Source: Caballeronia telluris
GTDB lineage: Bacteria > Pseudomonadota > Gammaproteobacteria > Burkholderiales > Burkholderiaceae
NCBI RefSeq assembly: GCF_001544495.1
Contig: NZ_FCNZ02000011.1
Coordinates: forward strand, 124,001 to 188,000
Length of the DNA: 64,000 bases
Direction of reading: 5' to 3'
Shown here one piece after another: positions 49,748 to 61,886 of the stretch; position 1 is the first letter of the stretch, and the number at the start of each line of letters is the position of its first letter. The notes beneath the pieces were generated by a model. The model had not been told where the DNA came from, did not search any database, and saw nothing but the letters and a program-made list of their open reading frames with translations. The position numbers and the translations under genes were made by a program.

Positions 49748-50848
49748 TTAGCGCTTGATCGCCTGCTGCCACTTCTTCAGGAATTCAAGCCGCTTGCTCT
49801 GGTCGAGATAGACGAGCAGACCCGTGCCGATCGGGATCGGCTTGAGCGAATCGCCGAGTTGCTTCGTGAGACCGGCCATGGACGTTTCGCCCTCGACGTC
49901 CGCGCGGATCGAGAACAGGTCGGCCTGATTGGCAAGCAGCGTCTGACCGCGCTTGGACAGCAGATAGTCGACCCACAGCTTCGCCGCGTTCGGGTTCTTC
50001 GCCTTCTTCGAGATCGTCACGAGGCGGCTCACCACCAGCGTGTAATCCTTCGGATAGACATAACCGATCGACGGGTCCTTCTTCGCTTTCGCGAACGCGT
50101 ACGAGCCGAGGATGTTGTAGCCGATCAGGTTCTCGCCCGACGAAATGCGCTCCATCATCGCGCCCGTGCTCGACTGGAGCTTCGGGTTCAACGCGCCAAT
50201 CACATCGACGAGCTGCCACGTCACCTGCGGGTTCACGCGTGCATCCTGCGTGAGGTAGTTGAAGCCGACGCCCGACTTCTCGATGTCGTAGGTCGTGACC
50301 TTGCCCTTGTACTTCGCGGCCTGCGTCTGCAAGAGCTTGATGAGGTCGGCACGCGTCTGCGGCACTTCGTTCGCGGGCACGAGGCGCTTGTTGTAGACGA
50401 TCGCGAGCGGCTCGTAGGTCGTGCCATACGCCTGCTTCTGGTACTGCGCCCATTGCGGCAACTGGGCCGTCTCGGGCGAATCGTAGCTCGCCATCAGGCC
50501 GTCGTTGACGAGCTTGACCTGCAGGTCCATGGCCGAGCTCCACAACACGTCCGCGCTCGTGCTGCTCGCCGCGTTCTCGCTGATATAGCGGTTATAAAGC
50601 TCCGTGCTGTTCATGTCGTTGTATTCGACCTTCACGCCGTAGAGCGACTCGAAGTCCTTGATGAGCGGGCGCACGAGCGCCGTGTCGGTGACCGAATAGA
50701 CGAGCACCTTGCCCTCTTTCTTCGCCGCATCGATGACCGACTGATACGATCCGGGGTAACCCGCAGGGACTTGCGCATGCGCCGCGTGAGCGACGAACAG
50801 GGCGACGGACAGCGCGGCCGCGCGCAACACGGGATTCAATTTTTTCAT
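49748..50848 (-). CDS. ABC importer periplasmic binding protein, iron/phosphonate type
   Basis: The 366-residue product has a signal peptide (MKKLNPVLRAAALSVALFVA, cleavage after AHA), then the FbpA-like fold: YQSVIDAAKKEGKVLVYSVT, DFESLYGVKVEYNDMNSTEL, SADVLWSSAMDLQVKLVNDG and PDVAYVYP-like DPSIGYVYPKDYTLVVSRLV. I do not see the adjacent Tyr pair of true ferric-binding proteins, so iron is uncertain. The start at 50848 is chosen for the GGAGGA site and signal peptide; the longer frame has neither. It is the first gene of the importer operon and faces the TctD/TctE-type pair. Confidence 0.9.
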   Translation of the reverse strand: MKKLNPVLRAAALSVALFVAHAAHAQVPAGYPGSYQSVIDAAKKEGKVLVYSVTDTALVRPLIKDFESLYGVKVEYNDMNSTELYNRYISENAASSTSADVLWSSAMDLQVKLVNDGLMASYDSPETAQLPQWAQYQKQAYGTTYEPLAIVYNKRLVPANEVPQTRADLIKLLQTQAAKYKGKVTTYDIEKSGVGFNYLTQDARVNPQVTWQLVDVIGALNPKLQSSTGAMMERISSGENLIGYNILGSYAFAKAKKDPSIGYVYPKDYTLVVSRLVTISKKAKNPNAAKLWVDYLLSKRGQTLLANQADLFSIRADVEGETSMAGLTKQLGDSLKPIPIGTGLLVYLDQSKRLEFLKKWQQAIKR

Positions 50849-50913
50849 GTCTTCCTCCAGAATTCGCTTTGTAATGGTTATGTGTTCGAGTGGTCGCATG
50901 TTAAGTTGCGAGC

Positions 50914-50930
50914 GCTTTCTGACCGCTTTC
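50914..50930. promoter_or_regulatory. Possible response-regulator direct repeat in divergent promoter region
   Basis: GCTTTC occurs at 50914-50919 and 50925-50930, an 11-base step, in the 146-base spacer between the binding-protein and response-regulator genes. OmpR-class regulators bind such direct repeats spaced one helical turn. Two six-base copies are a weak basis. Confidence 0.3.
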
Positions 50931-50994
50931 ATTCGTTGTGGGTTTTCGCTCATCCAAGCCGTTTTAGTCTCATGGATTTCCCTAGGTCACCGTC

Positions 50995-51672
50995 ATGCGC
51001 GTTCTGTTAGTCGAAGACAATCCCATCCTCTCGAAGTCGTTGACGGACGCGCTGACGCAAGCCCGCTTCGCTGTCGATTGCATGCATGACGGCGAGGCCG
51101 CCGATCACGTGTTGCGCACGCAGGACTATGCGCTCGTGATCCTCGACCTCGGTCTGCCCCGGCTCGATGGCCTCGAAGTGCTGCGGCGTCTGCGTCAACG
51201 GCGCAACCCGGTGCCGGTGCTGATCCTGACCGCGCACGGCTCGGTCGAGGACCGCGTGAAGGGCCTCGACCTCGGCGCCGACGACTATCTCGCCAAGCCG
51301 TTCGAACTCACCGAACTGGAAGCGCGTGCCCGCGCGCTGATCCGCCGCAGCCACGGCCACGAGCACACGCGCGTGGAATGCGGGCCGCTCGCGTATGACA
51401 GCGTCGATCGCAGCTTCCGGCTCGATGGCGAGCCGCTCGCGCTGACGCCGCGCGAACGTGCCGTGCTCGAAGTGTTGATCCTGCGCAACGGCCGCGCGAT
51501 CAACAAGGACACGCTCTCGGAGAAGATCTTCGGCATCGACGAATCCGTGAATCCCGATGCCATCGAAATCTATGTGTACCGGCTGCGCAAGAAGCTGGAG
51601 AAGAGCAGCGTCGCGATCGTGACGCTGCGCGGCCTCGGCTATCTGCTCGAAGTGAAGCGCGAGGATGCCTAA
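50995..51672 (+). CDS. OmpR-family response regulator, TctD-like
   Basis: The 225-residue protein has a receiver domain (MRVLLVEDNPILSKSLTDAL, YALVILDLGLPRLDGLEVLR with the phospho-Asp, and DDYLAKPFELTELEARARAL with the conserved Lys) and a C-terminal winged helix (LTPRERAVLEVLILRNGRAI, EIYVYRLRKKLEKSSVAIVT). It resembles TctD/QseB. Its position, divergent from the ABC importer and overlapping the kinase gene by eight bases, suggests it controls the importer. Confidence 0.93.
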   Translation: MRVLLVEDNPILSKSLTDALTQARFAVDCMHDGEAADHVLRTQDYALVILDLGLPRLDGLEVLRRLRQRRNPVPVLILTAHGSVEDRVKGLDLGADDYLAKPFELTELEARARALIRRSHGHEHTRVECGPLAYDSVDRSFRLDGEPLALTPRERAVLEVLILRNGRAINKDTLSEKIFGIDESVNPDAIEIYVYRLRKKLEKSSVAIVTLRGLGYLLEVKREDA

Positions 51673-53053
51673 ACCCAATTTGCGGCGGCAGGTGTCGCTG
51701 TGGCTCTTGCTGCCGCTCGTCGCGCTGCTCGCGCTCGATTCGTGGCTCACCTACCAGCGCGCGATGAACGCCGCGCACGTCGCGTTCGACCGCTCGCTCG
51801 CGTTCTCGCTGAAGTCGATCCGCGAAGGCACGCGCCTCAGTGACGGCCAGGTCGAAGTCGATCTGCCGTACCTCGCGCTGGAGATGTTCGAATCCGATGC
51901 CGGCGGCAAGATCTACTATCTGATTCGCGAGGACAGCGGGCGCGCCGTGACGGGCTATGCGGACCTGCCGCTGCCGCCCAAGCGCGCGATGCCCGAGCCG
52001 TATCAGACGCGCTTCTACGATGCGACCTACCGTGGCGAGCAACTGCGCATGGGCGCCTTGCGCTTGCCGGTCCACGACGTTCCGACCGCGCAGACGCGCG
52101 TCGTGTGGATCATGGTCGGCGAGACGATCGAGCCGAGGCAAGCCCTCGCGCGCGAGATCCTGATCGGCTCGCTCACGCAAGAAGCATTGCTGATCGTGCT
52201 TGCGCTCGGCATCGTTTGGCTCGGGGTCGGACGGGGCCTGCGTCCGCTCAACCGTTTGTCGGCGACCGTCGCGGCCCGCGCCGACGACGACCCCGCCCCG
52301 CTCGATCAGACCGGCCTGCCGAGCGAAGTCGAACCGCTCGTCGATTCGATCAATCAATACATCGGCCGCTTGCGACGCATGCAGGAATCGCGGCGACGGT
52401 TCTTCACCGACGCCGCGCATCAACTCAAGACGCCGCTCGCCGTGATCCAGGCCGAATCGGAACTGGCGCTGCGCGAGGCGCGCGAGGAGCGCGCAAGAAC
52501 GCATCTGAAGCGTCTGAACGGCGCGGTGCGGCAGGCGGGCAAAGGCGTGCAGCAGTTGCTCTCGCTGGCGCGGCTCGATGCGGACAGCGGCCATCTGGTG
52601 AAGCTCGCGCCGCTTTCGCTCGACAAGGTCGCGCGTAGCGTGACGCTCGACTGGTCGCCGGTCGCGCGCGCCCGCAACATCGACCTCGGCTTCGAGCAGG
52701 AAGAGAAAGTCGACGTGACCGGTCAACGCGATCTGCTCGCCGAACTCTGCGGCAATCTCATCGACAACGCGATCCGCTATGCAGGCGATGGATCGGTCAT
52801 CACGGTGCGCGTGACGCGTGCGGCCGAAGGGCCGTTGCTGCAAGTGATCGACAACGGTCCCGGCATCGCACCACAGGAACGCGATGCGGTCTTCGAACGC
52901 TTCTATCGCAGCTCGGCGACGCAAAACGTGGAAGGCAGCGGGCTCGGTCTCTCGATCGTGCGCGAGATCGCGCGGGTGCATCACGCGCGCATATCGCTCG
53001 ACGAAGCGCCGGGCGGCGGACTGATTGTCAGCGTGCAGTTCGCGAAGGACTGA
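51665..53053 (+). CDS. Sensor histidine kinase, TctE-like
   Basis: The 462-residue kinase has two transmembrane segments (about 10-28 and 165-185) around a periplasmic sensor of the TctE/2CSK_N type, then HisKA (TDAAHQLKTPLAVIQAESEL with the phospho-His) and an ATPase domain (CGNLIDNAIRYAGDGSVITV, LQVIDNGPGIAPQERDAVFE, EGSGLGLSIVREIARVHHAR). TctE-like kinases sense small organic acids or metals in the periplasm. The gene starts eight bases before the regulator stop. Confidence 0.94.
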   Translation: MPKPNLRRQVSLWLLLPLVALLALDSWLTYQRAMNAAHVAFDRSLAFSLKSIREGTRLSDGQVEVDLPYLALEMFESDAGGKIYYLIREDSGRAVTGYADLPLPPKRAMPEPYQTRFYDATYRGEQLRMGALRLPVHDVPTAQTRVVWIMVGETIEPRQALAREILIGSLTQEALLIVLALGIVWLGVGRGLRPLNRLSATVAARADDDPAPLDQTGLPSEVEPLVDSINQYIGRLRRMQESRRRFFTDAAHQLKTPLAVIQAESELALREAREERARTHLKRLNGAVRQAGKGVQQLLSLARLDADSGHLVKLAPLSLDKVARSVTLDWSPVARARNIDLGFEQEEKVDVTGQRDLLAELCGNLIDNAIRYAGDGSVITVRVTRAAEGPLLQVIDNGPGIAPQERDAVFERFYRSSATQNVEGSGLGLSIVREIARVHHARISLDEAPGGGLIVSVQFAKD

Positions 53054-53148
53054 GCGTCTTCTCCATGCGGAAGTTCTTGAAGTCCGCGCCTCGAAGGTGG
53101 CCGACTCGCGAGATCCGATGGCCGATACGGTCCGACTTCGATCACGGC

Positions 53149-53526
53149 TTAGCGCGCAAGCGAAACGGTCGCAATCCCGAGCACGGTCATCACGACCGAA
53201 GCCGTCACATGAATCGCGATCTCGCCCGCCGCCCAGCCGAAGCGCCCTTGCTGAAGATGCGCGACCACTTCTGCCGAGAAGGTCGAGAACGTCGACAAGC
53301 CGCCCATCAGGCCGGTGATCACGAAGAGGCGCCATTCGATCGAGATGTCCGGAACGCGGGCAAACCATGCGACCGCAATGCCAATCACGTAGCCCGCGAT
53401 CACGTTGGCGGCAAGCGTGCCAAGCGGCAGGTTGGGAAACAGCGCATTGAGGCGCAACCCGAGCACCCAGCGAAGCAGGGAGCCGAGCGCGCCGCCAAGG
53501 CCCACGGCGATGATCGACAGATACAT
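53149..53526 (-). CDS. crcB: Fluoride channel CrcB/Fluc
   Basis: The 125-residue membrane protein has four helices and the Fluc signatures [38 protein letters not shown] and [17 protein letters not shown] (the TTFSTF-like Phe-box motif). It exports fluoride as a dual-topology dimer. ATG at 53526 gives the family length; the longer frame adds a Ser-rich leader not found in CrcB. It lies 141 bases after dppA and I see no fluoride riboswitch in that gap. Confidence 0.95.
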   Translation of the reverse strand: MYLSIIAVGLGGALGSLLRWVLGLRLNALFPNLPLGTLAANVIAGYVIGIAVAWFARVPDISIEWRLFVITGLMGGLSTFSTFSAEVVAHLQQGRFGWAAGEIAIHVTASVVMTVLGIATVSLAR

Positions 53527-53667
53527 GGACAAAAGCGAAAGTGATTTGGAGGGACTACGCGTCGCGTGCAAGGCGTTCGATGAAGCGCTCCTTGCTCGAT
53601 CTTGGCATCACGTACCTCGCACCGTTAAGCCGATGCAGGGCCTCATGATAGACGAAGGCGCGCGTCT

Positions 53668-54486
53668 TCACCTCAACATGAACGACATCGCCGAGAGGCT
53701 GTTGAGCACGCGCACCGCATGTTCGACCGACGGCGTATCGAACGCGAGCGTCACGCCGTCGATGCGTTCGAGCGTCGGCCACTGACAGAAGAGATCGGCA
53801 AGCGCAGTGGTCTGCACGCGCAGTTCGCAGTGCACAGGCTTAGGGAGCTTGCGAAGCCACGCGTGCGGCGCTTGCTCGACGACTTCGGCTGCCGCGCGCC
53901 GGATCGACTCGCACGCGCTGGCGGGCGATTGCGTGACGCCGCTCGAATAGCCGTGCGCGGTCTTGACCGTCACGAAGCGCGCATCGGCAAACGCGGGCCG
54001 TGTCTCTTCGACGAATACGTCGTCGCCGGTCAGGAGCGCCACGCGCGCGCCGCGTTCCTCGGCGAGCGCGCCATAGAGCCCTGCCTCGCCGACTTCCTCG
54101 CCATCGAGCGACACGCGTGCGAACGCGAAGCTGTTGATCGTATGCGAGAGGATGCCGCGACTTTGCGCCCGCGCGTGATAGCCGATCATGAACACGAGTT
54201 CGGGTTCGTCTTCGAGTCCGGCCATCATGCCGAGCGTGCGCGGCTTGCCGAGCACGATGCCCGCGCGCGCGTCGATCAGATCGGGCAGCAGGTTGCGAAA
54301 GCCGCCATGCGAATCGTTGACCCATACCTGTGTCGCGCCGCCCGCAAAAGCCCCCTCGACAGCCGCGTTCGCTTCGAGCGTCATCCAGCGGCGCGCGCGT
54401 TCGTATTCCGCGTTGCCCGCGCGCGTCTGCTCGGGATGAAACACGCCCGCGACGCCCTCGATGTCCGCCGAAATCAGTACTTTCAT
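53668..54486 (-). CDS. dppA: M55-family D-aminopeptidase DppA
   Basis: The 272-residue product has the M55 zinc site: [40 protein letters not shown] and FMIGYHARAQSRGILSHTIN. These enzymes release N-terminal D-amino acids (for example from D-Ala-D-Ala or related peptides) and form a decamer. Its start overlaps the P1-peptidase stop by four bases, so it is co-translated. In Bacillus the homologue is also encoded with a dipeptide importer; a role in using cell-wall-derived peptides is inferred. Confidence 0.94.
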   Translation of the reverse strand: MKVLISADIEGVAGVFHPEQTRAGNAEYERARRWMTLEANAAVEGAFAGGATQVWVNDSHGGFRNLLPDLIDARAGIVLGKPRTLGMMAGLEDEPELVFMIGYHARAQSRGILSHTINSFAFARVSLDGEEVGEAGLYGALAEERGARVALLTGDDVFVEETRPAFADARFVTVKTAHGYSSGVTQSPASACESIRRAAAEVVEQAPHAWLRKLPKPVHCELRVQTTALADLFCQWPTLERIDGVTLAFDTPSVEHAVRVLNSLSAMSFMLR

Positions 54487-55484
54487 GGTTGCATGTCTTT
54501 GAGCGAAAGGCGGCGGTTGCCGTCGCGGCCAGTCACCGGTTCAGCGCTGAAGAGCGCATCGACGATGGCCTGCTCGACGCTGTCCGCCGCGGCCTGAAAG
54601 AGCGGATCGAGCCGCGCGTCGGCAACAAGCGCGGGCACCGGGACGAAGTCCGCGAGATGCGGGACCGTCCAGGCCGTGGTGAATGCAAGCGCGATGTCGC
54701 CGCTGCCGTGGCCGTAGACCGAACCCGTGCGCGCGAGGCCGGCGGCGGCGCGCAGTGAAAGGCGGCGCAACTGGCGTGCGTCGAGCGGCGCGTCGGTGGC
54801 GACGATCATGATGATCGAGCCTTGCTCGGGTTCGTGTTGCTGCATGGCGCGTCCGACAGCGATGCCATCCAGCTTCAGCATCGGTATGCGGCCGAAGTTA
54901 GCGAGCACGAGCGCGCCGGTCATGCATTCACGGCCCGCGATACGCACCGCGCGCGATGCCGATCCGATACCGCCTTTCATGTCGAAGCACGACATCCCGC
55001 GACCTGCACCGACCGAACCGCGCTCGAAGCCTGCATCGCACCCATGCAGCGCGTCGCGGTAATGCGACTCCTGAACCGCCAGCGCCTGAATGTCGTTGAG
55101 ATAACCGTCGTTGCATTCGAACACGAGCGGATTGACGGTCGGCCAGTCTCGTCCAATCGACGGATTGGCTTCGATGGCATCGCGAATCTGCGCGTTCGCC
55201 ACCGTGCCGACACCGAACGTGTTGGTCAGCGCAATCGGCGTTTCGAGCACGCCAAGCTCATCGACTTGCACGAGCCCGATGCTCTTGCCGAAGCCGTTGA
55301 TCACGCTCGCGGCGGCCGGCACCTTGCTGCGATAGAGGTCGCCGTCATGCGGCCGCACGACCGTGACGCCCGTCTGCACCGCGCCTTCGTCGAGCGTGCA
55401 ATGCCCGACCGTCACGCCCGCCACGTCCGCGATCGTGCCAAGCGGCCCGGCGGTCAGCGAGCCGATGCGTGGCATGGCGATCAT
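54483..55484 (-). CDS. P1-family (DmpA-type) aminopeptidase
   Basis: The 333-residue protein is an N-terminal nucleophile hydrolase of the DmpA/BapA family. [20 protein letters not shown] and [20 protein letters not shown] lie in the first part; near the C terminus [15 protein letters not shown] contains the Ser at which these proteins self-cleave to form the active enzyme. They remove N-terminal D- or beta-amino acids or small L-residues. ATG at 55484 overlaps the upstream permease stop by four bases (ATGA). Confidence 0.93.
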   Translation of the reverse strand: MIAMPRIGSLTAGPLGTIADVAGVTVGHCTLDEGAVQTGVTVVRPHDGDLYRSKVPAAASVINGFGKSIGLVQVDELGVLETPIALTNTFGVGTVANAQIRDAIEANPSIGRDWPTVNPLVFECNDGYLNDIQALAVQESHYRDALHGCDAGFERGSVGAGRGMSCFDMKGGIGSASRAVRIAGRECMTGALVLANFGRIPMLKLDGIAVGRAMQQHEPEQGSIIMIVATDAPLDARQLRRLSLRAAAGLARTGSVYGHGSGDIALAFTTAWTVPHLADFVPVPALVADARLDPLFQAAADSVEQAIVDALFSAEPVTGRDGNRRLSLKDMQP

Positions 55485-56380
55485 GGCCGGTCCAGCTTCG
55501 GATCGAGCGCATCGCGCAGGCCGTCGCCGAGCAGGTTGAACGCAAGCACCGTGAAGAAGATCGCGAGGCTCGGAAACACGGCGATATGCGGCGCCATCGC
55601 CATGTCGGCGCGCGCCTCGTTGAGCATCGCGCCCCACTCGGGTGTCGGCGGCTGTGCGCCGAGGCCGAGGAACGAGAGGCTCGCGGCGGTGATGATCGAG
55701 GTGCCGATACGCATTGTGAAGTACACGACCACCGACGAGATCGTGCCCGGCAGAATGTGCCGCACGATGATGGTCCAGTCCGACGCGCCGATGCTGCGCG
55801 CGGCTTCGATATACGTGAGATGTTTAAGCGAGAGCGTGTTGCCACGCACGAGCCGCGCGAACGCCGGAATGCTGAAGATCGCGACCGCGCAGATCACGTT
55901 GATCATGCCGTTGCCGAGAATCGCGACCACGCCGATGGCGAGCAGAATGCCGGGGAACGCGAACAGCACGTCGGCGACGCGCATCACGATGCGGTCCCAC
56001 CATCCTTCGTAGTAGCCCGCGAGCAACCCGAAGAACGTGCCGATGATCGCGCCGATCACGACCGACAACAGCCCCGCCGATAACGAGATGCGGCTGCCCG
56101 CGAGAATGCGGCTGAAGATGTCGCGCCCGAGCGAATCGACGCCGAACCAGTGCGCCGCCGACGGTCCCGCGTTGAGCGCGTCGTAGTCGAAGAAATTTTC
56201 CGGATCGTACGGCACGATGTACGGCGCGATGATCGCGATCAGGATCAGGAGCAGCACGAACACGCCCGCGGCAAGCGCGACCGGCTGCTTTTTGAACTTG
56301 CGCCAGAACTCGCTCCACGGCGTGCGGATTTCGTGGCTCGCTATCGCGGCGGCCTTGGCTGTGTCGGCGGTCACGCTCAT
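55481..56380 (-). CDS. gsiD: Peptide/glutathione ABC importer permease GsiD
   Basis: The 299-residue permease matches the DppC/GsiD class: an N-terminal OppC-type helix (residues about 33-55), [20 protein letters not shown] at the start of the core and the EAA-type coupling loop [20 protein letters not shown]. The C terminus [20 protein letters not shown] is typical. It pairs with GsiC in the inner membrane. It starts eight bases after the gsiC stop. Confidence 0.95.
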   Translation of the reverse strand: MSVTADTAKAAAIASHEIRTPWSEFWRKFKKQPVALAAGVFVLLLILIAIIAPYIVPYDPENFFDYDALNAGPSAAHWFGVDSLGRDIFSRILAGSRISLSAGLLSVVIGAIIGTFFGLLAGYYEGWWDRIVMRVADVLFAFPGILLAIGVVAILGNGMINVICAVAIFSIPAFARLVRGNTLSLKHLTYIEAARSIGASDWTIIVRHILPGTISSVVVYFTMRIGTSIITAASLSFLGLGAQPPTPEWGAMLNEARADMAMAPHIAVFPSLAIFFTVLAFNLLGDGLRDALDPKLDRP

Positions 56381-56387
56381 GCGGGCC

Positions 56388-57308
56388 TCACTTGAAGCGG
56401 ATGGTCGGATTGATCACGGCGTACAGCACGTCCACGATCAGGTTGATCACGATGAACTCCAGCGAGAACAGCAATACCTCCGCCTGGATCACCGGATAGT
56501 CGCGCATCTCGACGGCATCGACGAGCAGGCGCCCGAGCCCCGGCCAGTTGAACACCTTCTCGACGACGATCGAGCCGCCGAGCAGAAAGCCGAATTGCAA
56601 GCCCATCATCGTGACGACGGGAATCATCGCGTTGCGCAGGCAATGCTTGATGATGACGACCGGTTCGTGCACGCCCTTCGCGCGCGCGGTGCGCACGAAG
56701 TCCTCGTTCATCACTTCGACGAACGACGCCCGCGTGAAGCGCGCCATCACCGCAGCGACGGCCGCGCCGAGCGTGATCGAAGGGAGGATATAGCTCTGCC
56801 ACGAACCGTCGCCGACGATCGGCAGCCAGCCGAGCTTCACCGAAAATATTTCCATTAGCAGCATGCCGAGCGCGAACGCCGGAAACGAGATGCCCGACAC
56901 CGCGAGCGTCATGCCGATGCGGTCCGGCCACTGGTTGCGCCACACCGCCGAGACGATGCCGATCGTCATGCCGAAGATCACCGCCCACACCATGCTCGCG
57001 ATGGTAAGCCAGAGCGTCGGCATGAAGCGCTCGGCAATCTCGGTGCTCACGGGGCGCTTGCTGCGCGTCGAGGTGCCGAAGTCGAACCGCACGACCTTCT
57101 TGAAGAAGTTGACGAACTGCTGCGGCAGCGGCTTGTCGAGACCGAGATCCGCGCGCACGAGCGCGACCGTCGCTTCGTCGGCTTCGGCGCCGGCGGCAAG
57201 ACGCGCCGGATCGCCCGGCAGCATGTGCACGAACAGGAACACCAGCACCGCGACGATTAAGAGCGTCGGCAGCAATCCGAGCAGGCGTTTGGCGAGAAAG
57301 GTCAGCAT
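56388..57308 (-). CDS. gsiC: Peptide/glutathione ABC importer permease GsiC
   Basis: The 306-residue protein is a DppB/GsiC permease with six helices. The N terminus [40 protein letters not shown] and the coupling loop [20 protein letters not shown] are family features. It forms the channel together with GsiD. It lies 55 bases after gsiB. Confidence 0.95.
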   Translation of the reverse strand: MLTFLAKRLLGLLPTLLIVAVLVFLFVHMLPGDPARLAAGAEADEATVALVRADLGLDKPLPQQFVNFFKKVVRFDFGTSTRSKRPVSTEIAERFMPTLWLTIASMVWAVIFGMTIGIVSAVWRNQWPDRIGMTLAVSGISFPAFALGMLLMEIFSVKLGWLPIVGDGSWQSYILPSITLGAAVAAVMARFTRASFVEVMNEDFVRTARAKGVHEPVVIIKHCLRNAMIPVVTMMGLQFGFLLGGSIVVEKVFNWPGLGRLLVDAVEMRDYPVIQAEVLLFSLEFIVINLIVDVLYAVINPTIRFK

Positions 57309-57363
57309 GAGTCGAGTCAGTTCGGCCGGGCATCATCGACGCATGACGCCCGGCCATCGGCGG

Positions 57364-58941
57364 TTACTTGATGGCGATTTCGTCGAAGCTGAACGAGCCG
57401 TCGGGCATCACGTACGCGCCCGAAAGCCGCTTGCTGCGCGCGTACACGACCTTCTCCGTGACGAGGAAGACCCACGGCGCATCGGCCCAGATGCGCTTTT
57501 GCGCATCGGCGTAGAGCGCGGACTTCTCGTTGCGGTCGGTGGTCGCGAGCGCCTTCGCCAAGTCCGAATCGACCGTTTCGTTCTTGTAGTACGCCGTGTT
57601 CGACAGCTTCGGCGGGAACGATGCGCTCGCGAGCAGCGGCGAGATGGCCCAGTCCGCTTCACCCGTCGACGACGACCAGCCGATGTAATACATGCGGATC
57701 GGCGCGGTGGCCGGGTCCGGCGCGCTCTCGACCTTCGCCACACGCTGGCCCGCTTCGAGCGCCTGCACCGAAGCCTTCACGCCGACCTGCGCGAGTTGCT
57801 GCTGCACGAACTGGATGATCTTCTGCGCGGTCGAGTGGTTATAGCCCGACCACAGTTCCGTTTCGAAGCCGTTCGGATAGCCCGCTTCCTTCAGAAGCTC
57901 GCGCGCCTTTGCCGGGTCGTATTTCCACGGCCCCGTCTTCACCGCGTAGTCGACTCCCTGCGGCACGACGCCTTCAGCCGGCATCGCATAGCCCGAGAAC
58001 GCCACCTTCACGAGCGCTTCCTTGTTGATCGCGTAGTTCATCGCCTCGCGCACCTTCGGGTTGTCGAAGGGCTTCTGCAGCATGTTCATGCTGATATAGC
58101 GCTGGATGATGGACGGCGCCGCGATCAGGTCGACCTTCGGGCTCGACTTGAGCGCCGCCGCCTGCTCGAACGGCACCTGGAACGCGAAGTCCGCTTCGCC
58201 CGTCTGCATGAGCGCCGCGCGCGTGTTGTTGTCGACCACCGGCTTCCAGTCGATCATGTCGATCTTCGGATAGCCCTTCTTCCAGTAGCCCGCGAACTTC
58301 TTCACCTTCAGGTCGTCGGTCTGCTTCCATTCGACGAATTCGAACGGGCCCGTGCCGACCGGATGCATCGCGATGTCCTTGCCGTACTTCTTCAGCGCCT
58401 CGGGCGAGATCATCACCGCCGAAGGATGCGCAAGCACGTTGATGAACGCCGAGAACGGAATCTTCAGCGTGATTTTCACCGTCTGCGGATCGATCACTTC
58501 GGTCTTCTCGATCTTGTTGAAGAGGTTGTAGCGCTTGAGCTTGTTCGCCGGATCGGTCACTCGGTCGAAGACGGCCTTCACCGCATCGGCGTTGAAGTCG
58601 GTGCCGTCATGGAACTTCACGCCGGTGCGCAGCTTGATCGTGTAGACCTTCGCGTCGGGGCTCGCTTCATAGCTCGTGGCAAGCACGTTGACGATCTTCA
58701 TGTCCTTGTCGAAGCCGAACAGACCCTGATAGAAGGACTTCGCCACCGCTTGCGACAGCGTGTCGTTCGCGTCGTAGGGATCGAGCGTCGTGAAGGTCGA
58801 CGCGACCGCCATCACCGCCATGGTTTCGGCGTGAGCGGGCATCGCGGTGAGCGTCGTGAGGACGCAGGCGCTCGCGCTCGCGGCGATCAGCGCACGCAAG
58901 CGCAACAGCTTGAACTTCGGACCTGACTTCGAGAGCGACAT
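57364..58941 (-). CDS. gsiB: Peptide/glutathione-binding protein GsiB
   Basis: The 525-residue solute-binding protein starts with a signal peptide (cleavage after AHA near residue 38) and continues [40 protein letters not shown] and [20 protein letters not shown], as in family 5 binding proteins, close to GsiB. It delivers glutathione or small peptides to GsiCD. It lies 57 bases after gsiA. Specificity for glutathione is inferred from operon similarity to E. coli iaaA-gsiABCD. Confidence 0.92.
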   Translation of the reverse strand: MSLSKSGPKFKLLRLRALIAASASACVLTTLTAMPAHAETMAVMAVASTFTTLDPYDANDTLSQAVAKSFYQGLFGFDKDMKIVNVLATSYEASPDAKVYTIKLRTGVKFHDGTDFNADAVKAVFDRVTDPANKLKRYNLFNKIEKTEVIDPQTVKITLKIPFSAFINVLAHPSAVMISPEALKKYGKDIAMHPVGTGPFEFVEWKQTDDLKVKKFAGYWKKGYPKIDMIDWKPVVDNNTRAALMQTGEADFAFQVPFEQAAALKSSPKVDLIAAPSIIQRYISMNMLQKPFDNPKVREAMNYAINKEALVKVAFSGYAMPAEGVVPQGVDYAVKTGPWKYDPAKARELLKEAGYPNGFETELWSGYNHSTAQKIIQFVQQQLAQVGVKASVQALEAGQRVAKVESAPDPATAPIRMYYIGWSSSTGEADWAISPLLASASFPPKLSNTAYYKNETVDSDLAKALATTDRNEKSALYADAQKRIWADAPWVFLVTEKVVYARSKRLSGAYVMPDGSFSFDEIAIK

Positions 58942-58998
58942 CGTTGAACTCCTTGGCTTGACGTTATGATTCGCTGGAGGTGCACTGCAAGCTGGTTA

Positions 58999-60900
<1,902 letters not shown>

Positions 60901-60911
60901 CGTGTGTTCCT

Positions 60912-61886
60912 TCAGCGATAGATCGCGGTCACGGGCGTGTCGCCCACGCGCGCGAAGCCGCGGTACATGCCTTCCGTATTGAACGGAAGCGTCACGTTGC
61001 CCTTCGCATCGACGGCGATCAGGCCGCCGCGTCCCTCGATGCGCGGCAGCCGTTCCATCACGACTTCGGCCGCCGCCTGTTCGAGCGTCGCGCCGCGATA
61101 CTCCATGCGCGCCGAGACGTCGTAGGCCGCCAGCATGCGCATGAACATCTCGCCCGTGCCCGTGGTCGAGACGGCGCAGGTCGCATCGTTCGCGTAGCAG
61201 CCCGCGCCGATCAGCGGGGCATCGCCGACGCGTCCCGGCTGCTTGTTGGTGATGCCGCCCGTCGAGGTCGCCGCCGCCACGTGGCCGTGCGCATCCCGTG
61301 CGACCGCGCCGACCGTGCCGAACTTCTTGTCGGGATCGATGGGCTCGTTCGGGCCTTCATCGCGGGCGTCCATCGAAGCCGCGTCGTGGTCTAGCATCGT
61401 GCCCTGCACGCCGCGCGCATTGAGCCATTGCCGGTGCCGCGCCTCGGTATGAAAGTACGCGGGATCGACGAATTCGAGCCCCTGCGCCGCCGCGAACGCT
61501 TCCGCGCCCTCGCCCGTGAAGAGCACGTGTTCGCTCTTGTCGAGCACCCGGCGCGCGGCGAGCACGGGGTTCTTCACGCGCGTCACGCAGCACACGGCGC
61601 CGGCTTCGAGCGTCGCGCCGTCCATCACGGAGGCGTCGAGTTCGTGCGTGCCCGCCGCCGTGAACACGGCGCCGTGGCCCGCGTTGAAGAGCGGGCAGTC
61701 TTCGAGCAGGCGCACCGCTTCGGTGACCGCGTCGAGCGCGCTGCCGCCATCGGCGAGAATGCGCTGCCCCGCTTCGAGGATGCCTTCCAGCGCGGCGTGA
61801 TACGCCGACTCGGCTTCGATGCTCAGCGCCGAGCGCAGGATCGTGCCCGCGCCGCCGTGAATCGCGATGACGGCTTGTGTAGTCAT
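60912..61886 (-). CDS. iaaA: Isoaspartyl peptidase / type III L-asparaginase IaaA
   Basis: The 324-residue product is an N-terminal nucleophile hydrolase: [20 protein letters not shown] at the N terminus, and [20 protein letters not shown] with the Thr at which the precursor self-cleaves, followed by [20 protein letters not shown]. It hydrolyses isoaspartyl dipeptides and asparagine. Its start overlaps the RpiR stop by four bases. The order iaaA-gsiABCD equals that of E. coli. Confidence 0.95.
   Translation of the reverse strand: MTTQAVIAIHGGAGTILRSALSIEAESAYHAALEGILEAGQRILADGGSALDAVTEAVRLLEDCPLFNAGHGAVFTAAGTHELDASVMDGATLEAGAVCCVTRVKNPVLAARRVLDKSEHVLFTGEGAEAFAAAQGLEFVDPAYFHTEARHRQWLNARGVQGTMLDHDAASMDARDEGPNEPIDPDKKFGTVGAVARDAHGHVAAATSTGGITNKQPGRVGDAPLIGAGCYANDATCAVSTTGTGEMFMRMLAAYDVSARMEYRGATLEQAAAEVVMERLPRIEGRGGLIAVDAKGNVTLPFNTEGMYRGFARVGDTPVTAIYR

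Noticed and set aside
53527..53667. Fluoride riboswitch between dppA and crcB
   Set aside because: I looked for the conserved riboswitch core upstream of crcB and did not find it.
53555..53782. Minus-strand 75-codon frame between dppA and crcB
   Set aside because: Mostly overlaps the end of dppA in another frame and matches no family I know; the last 40 residues look somewhat protein-like but cannot be supported.
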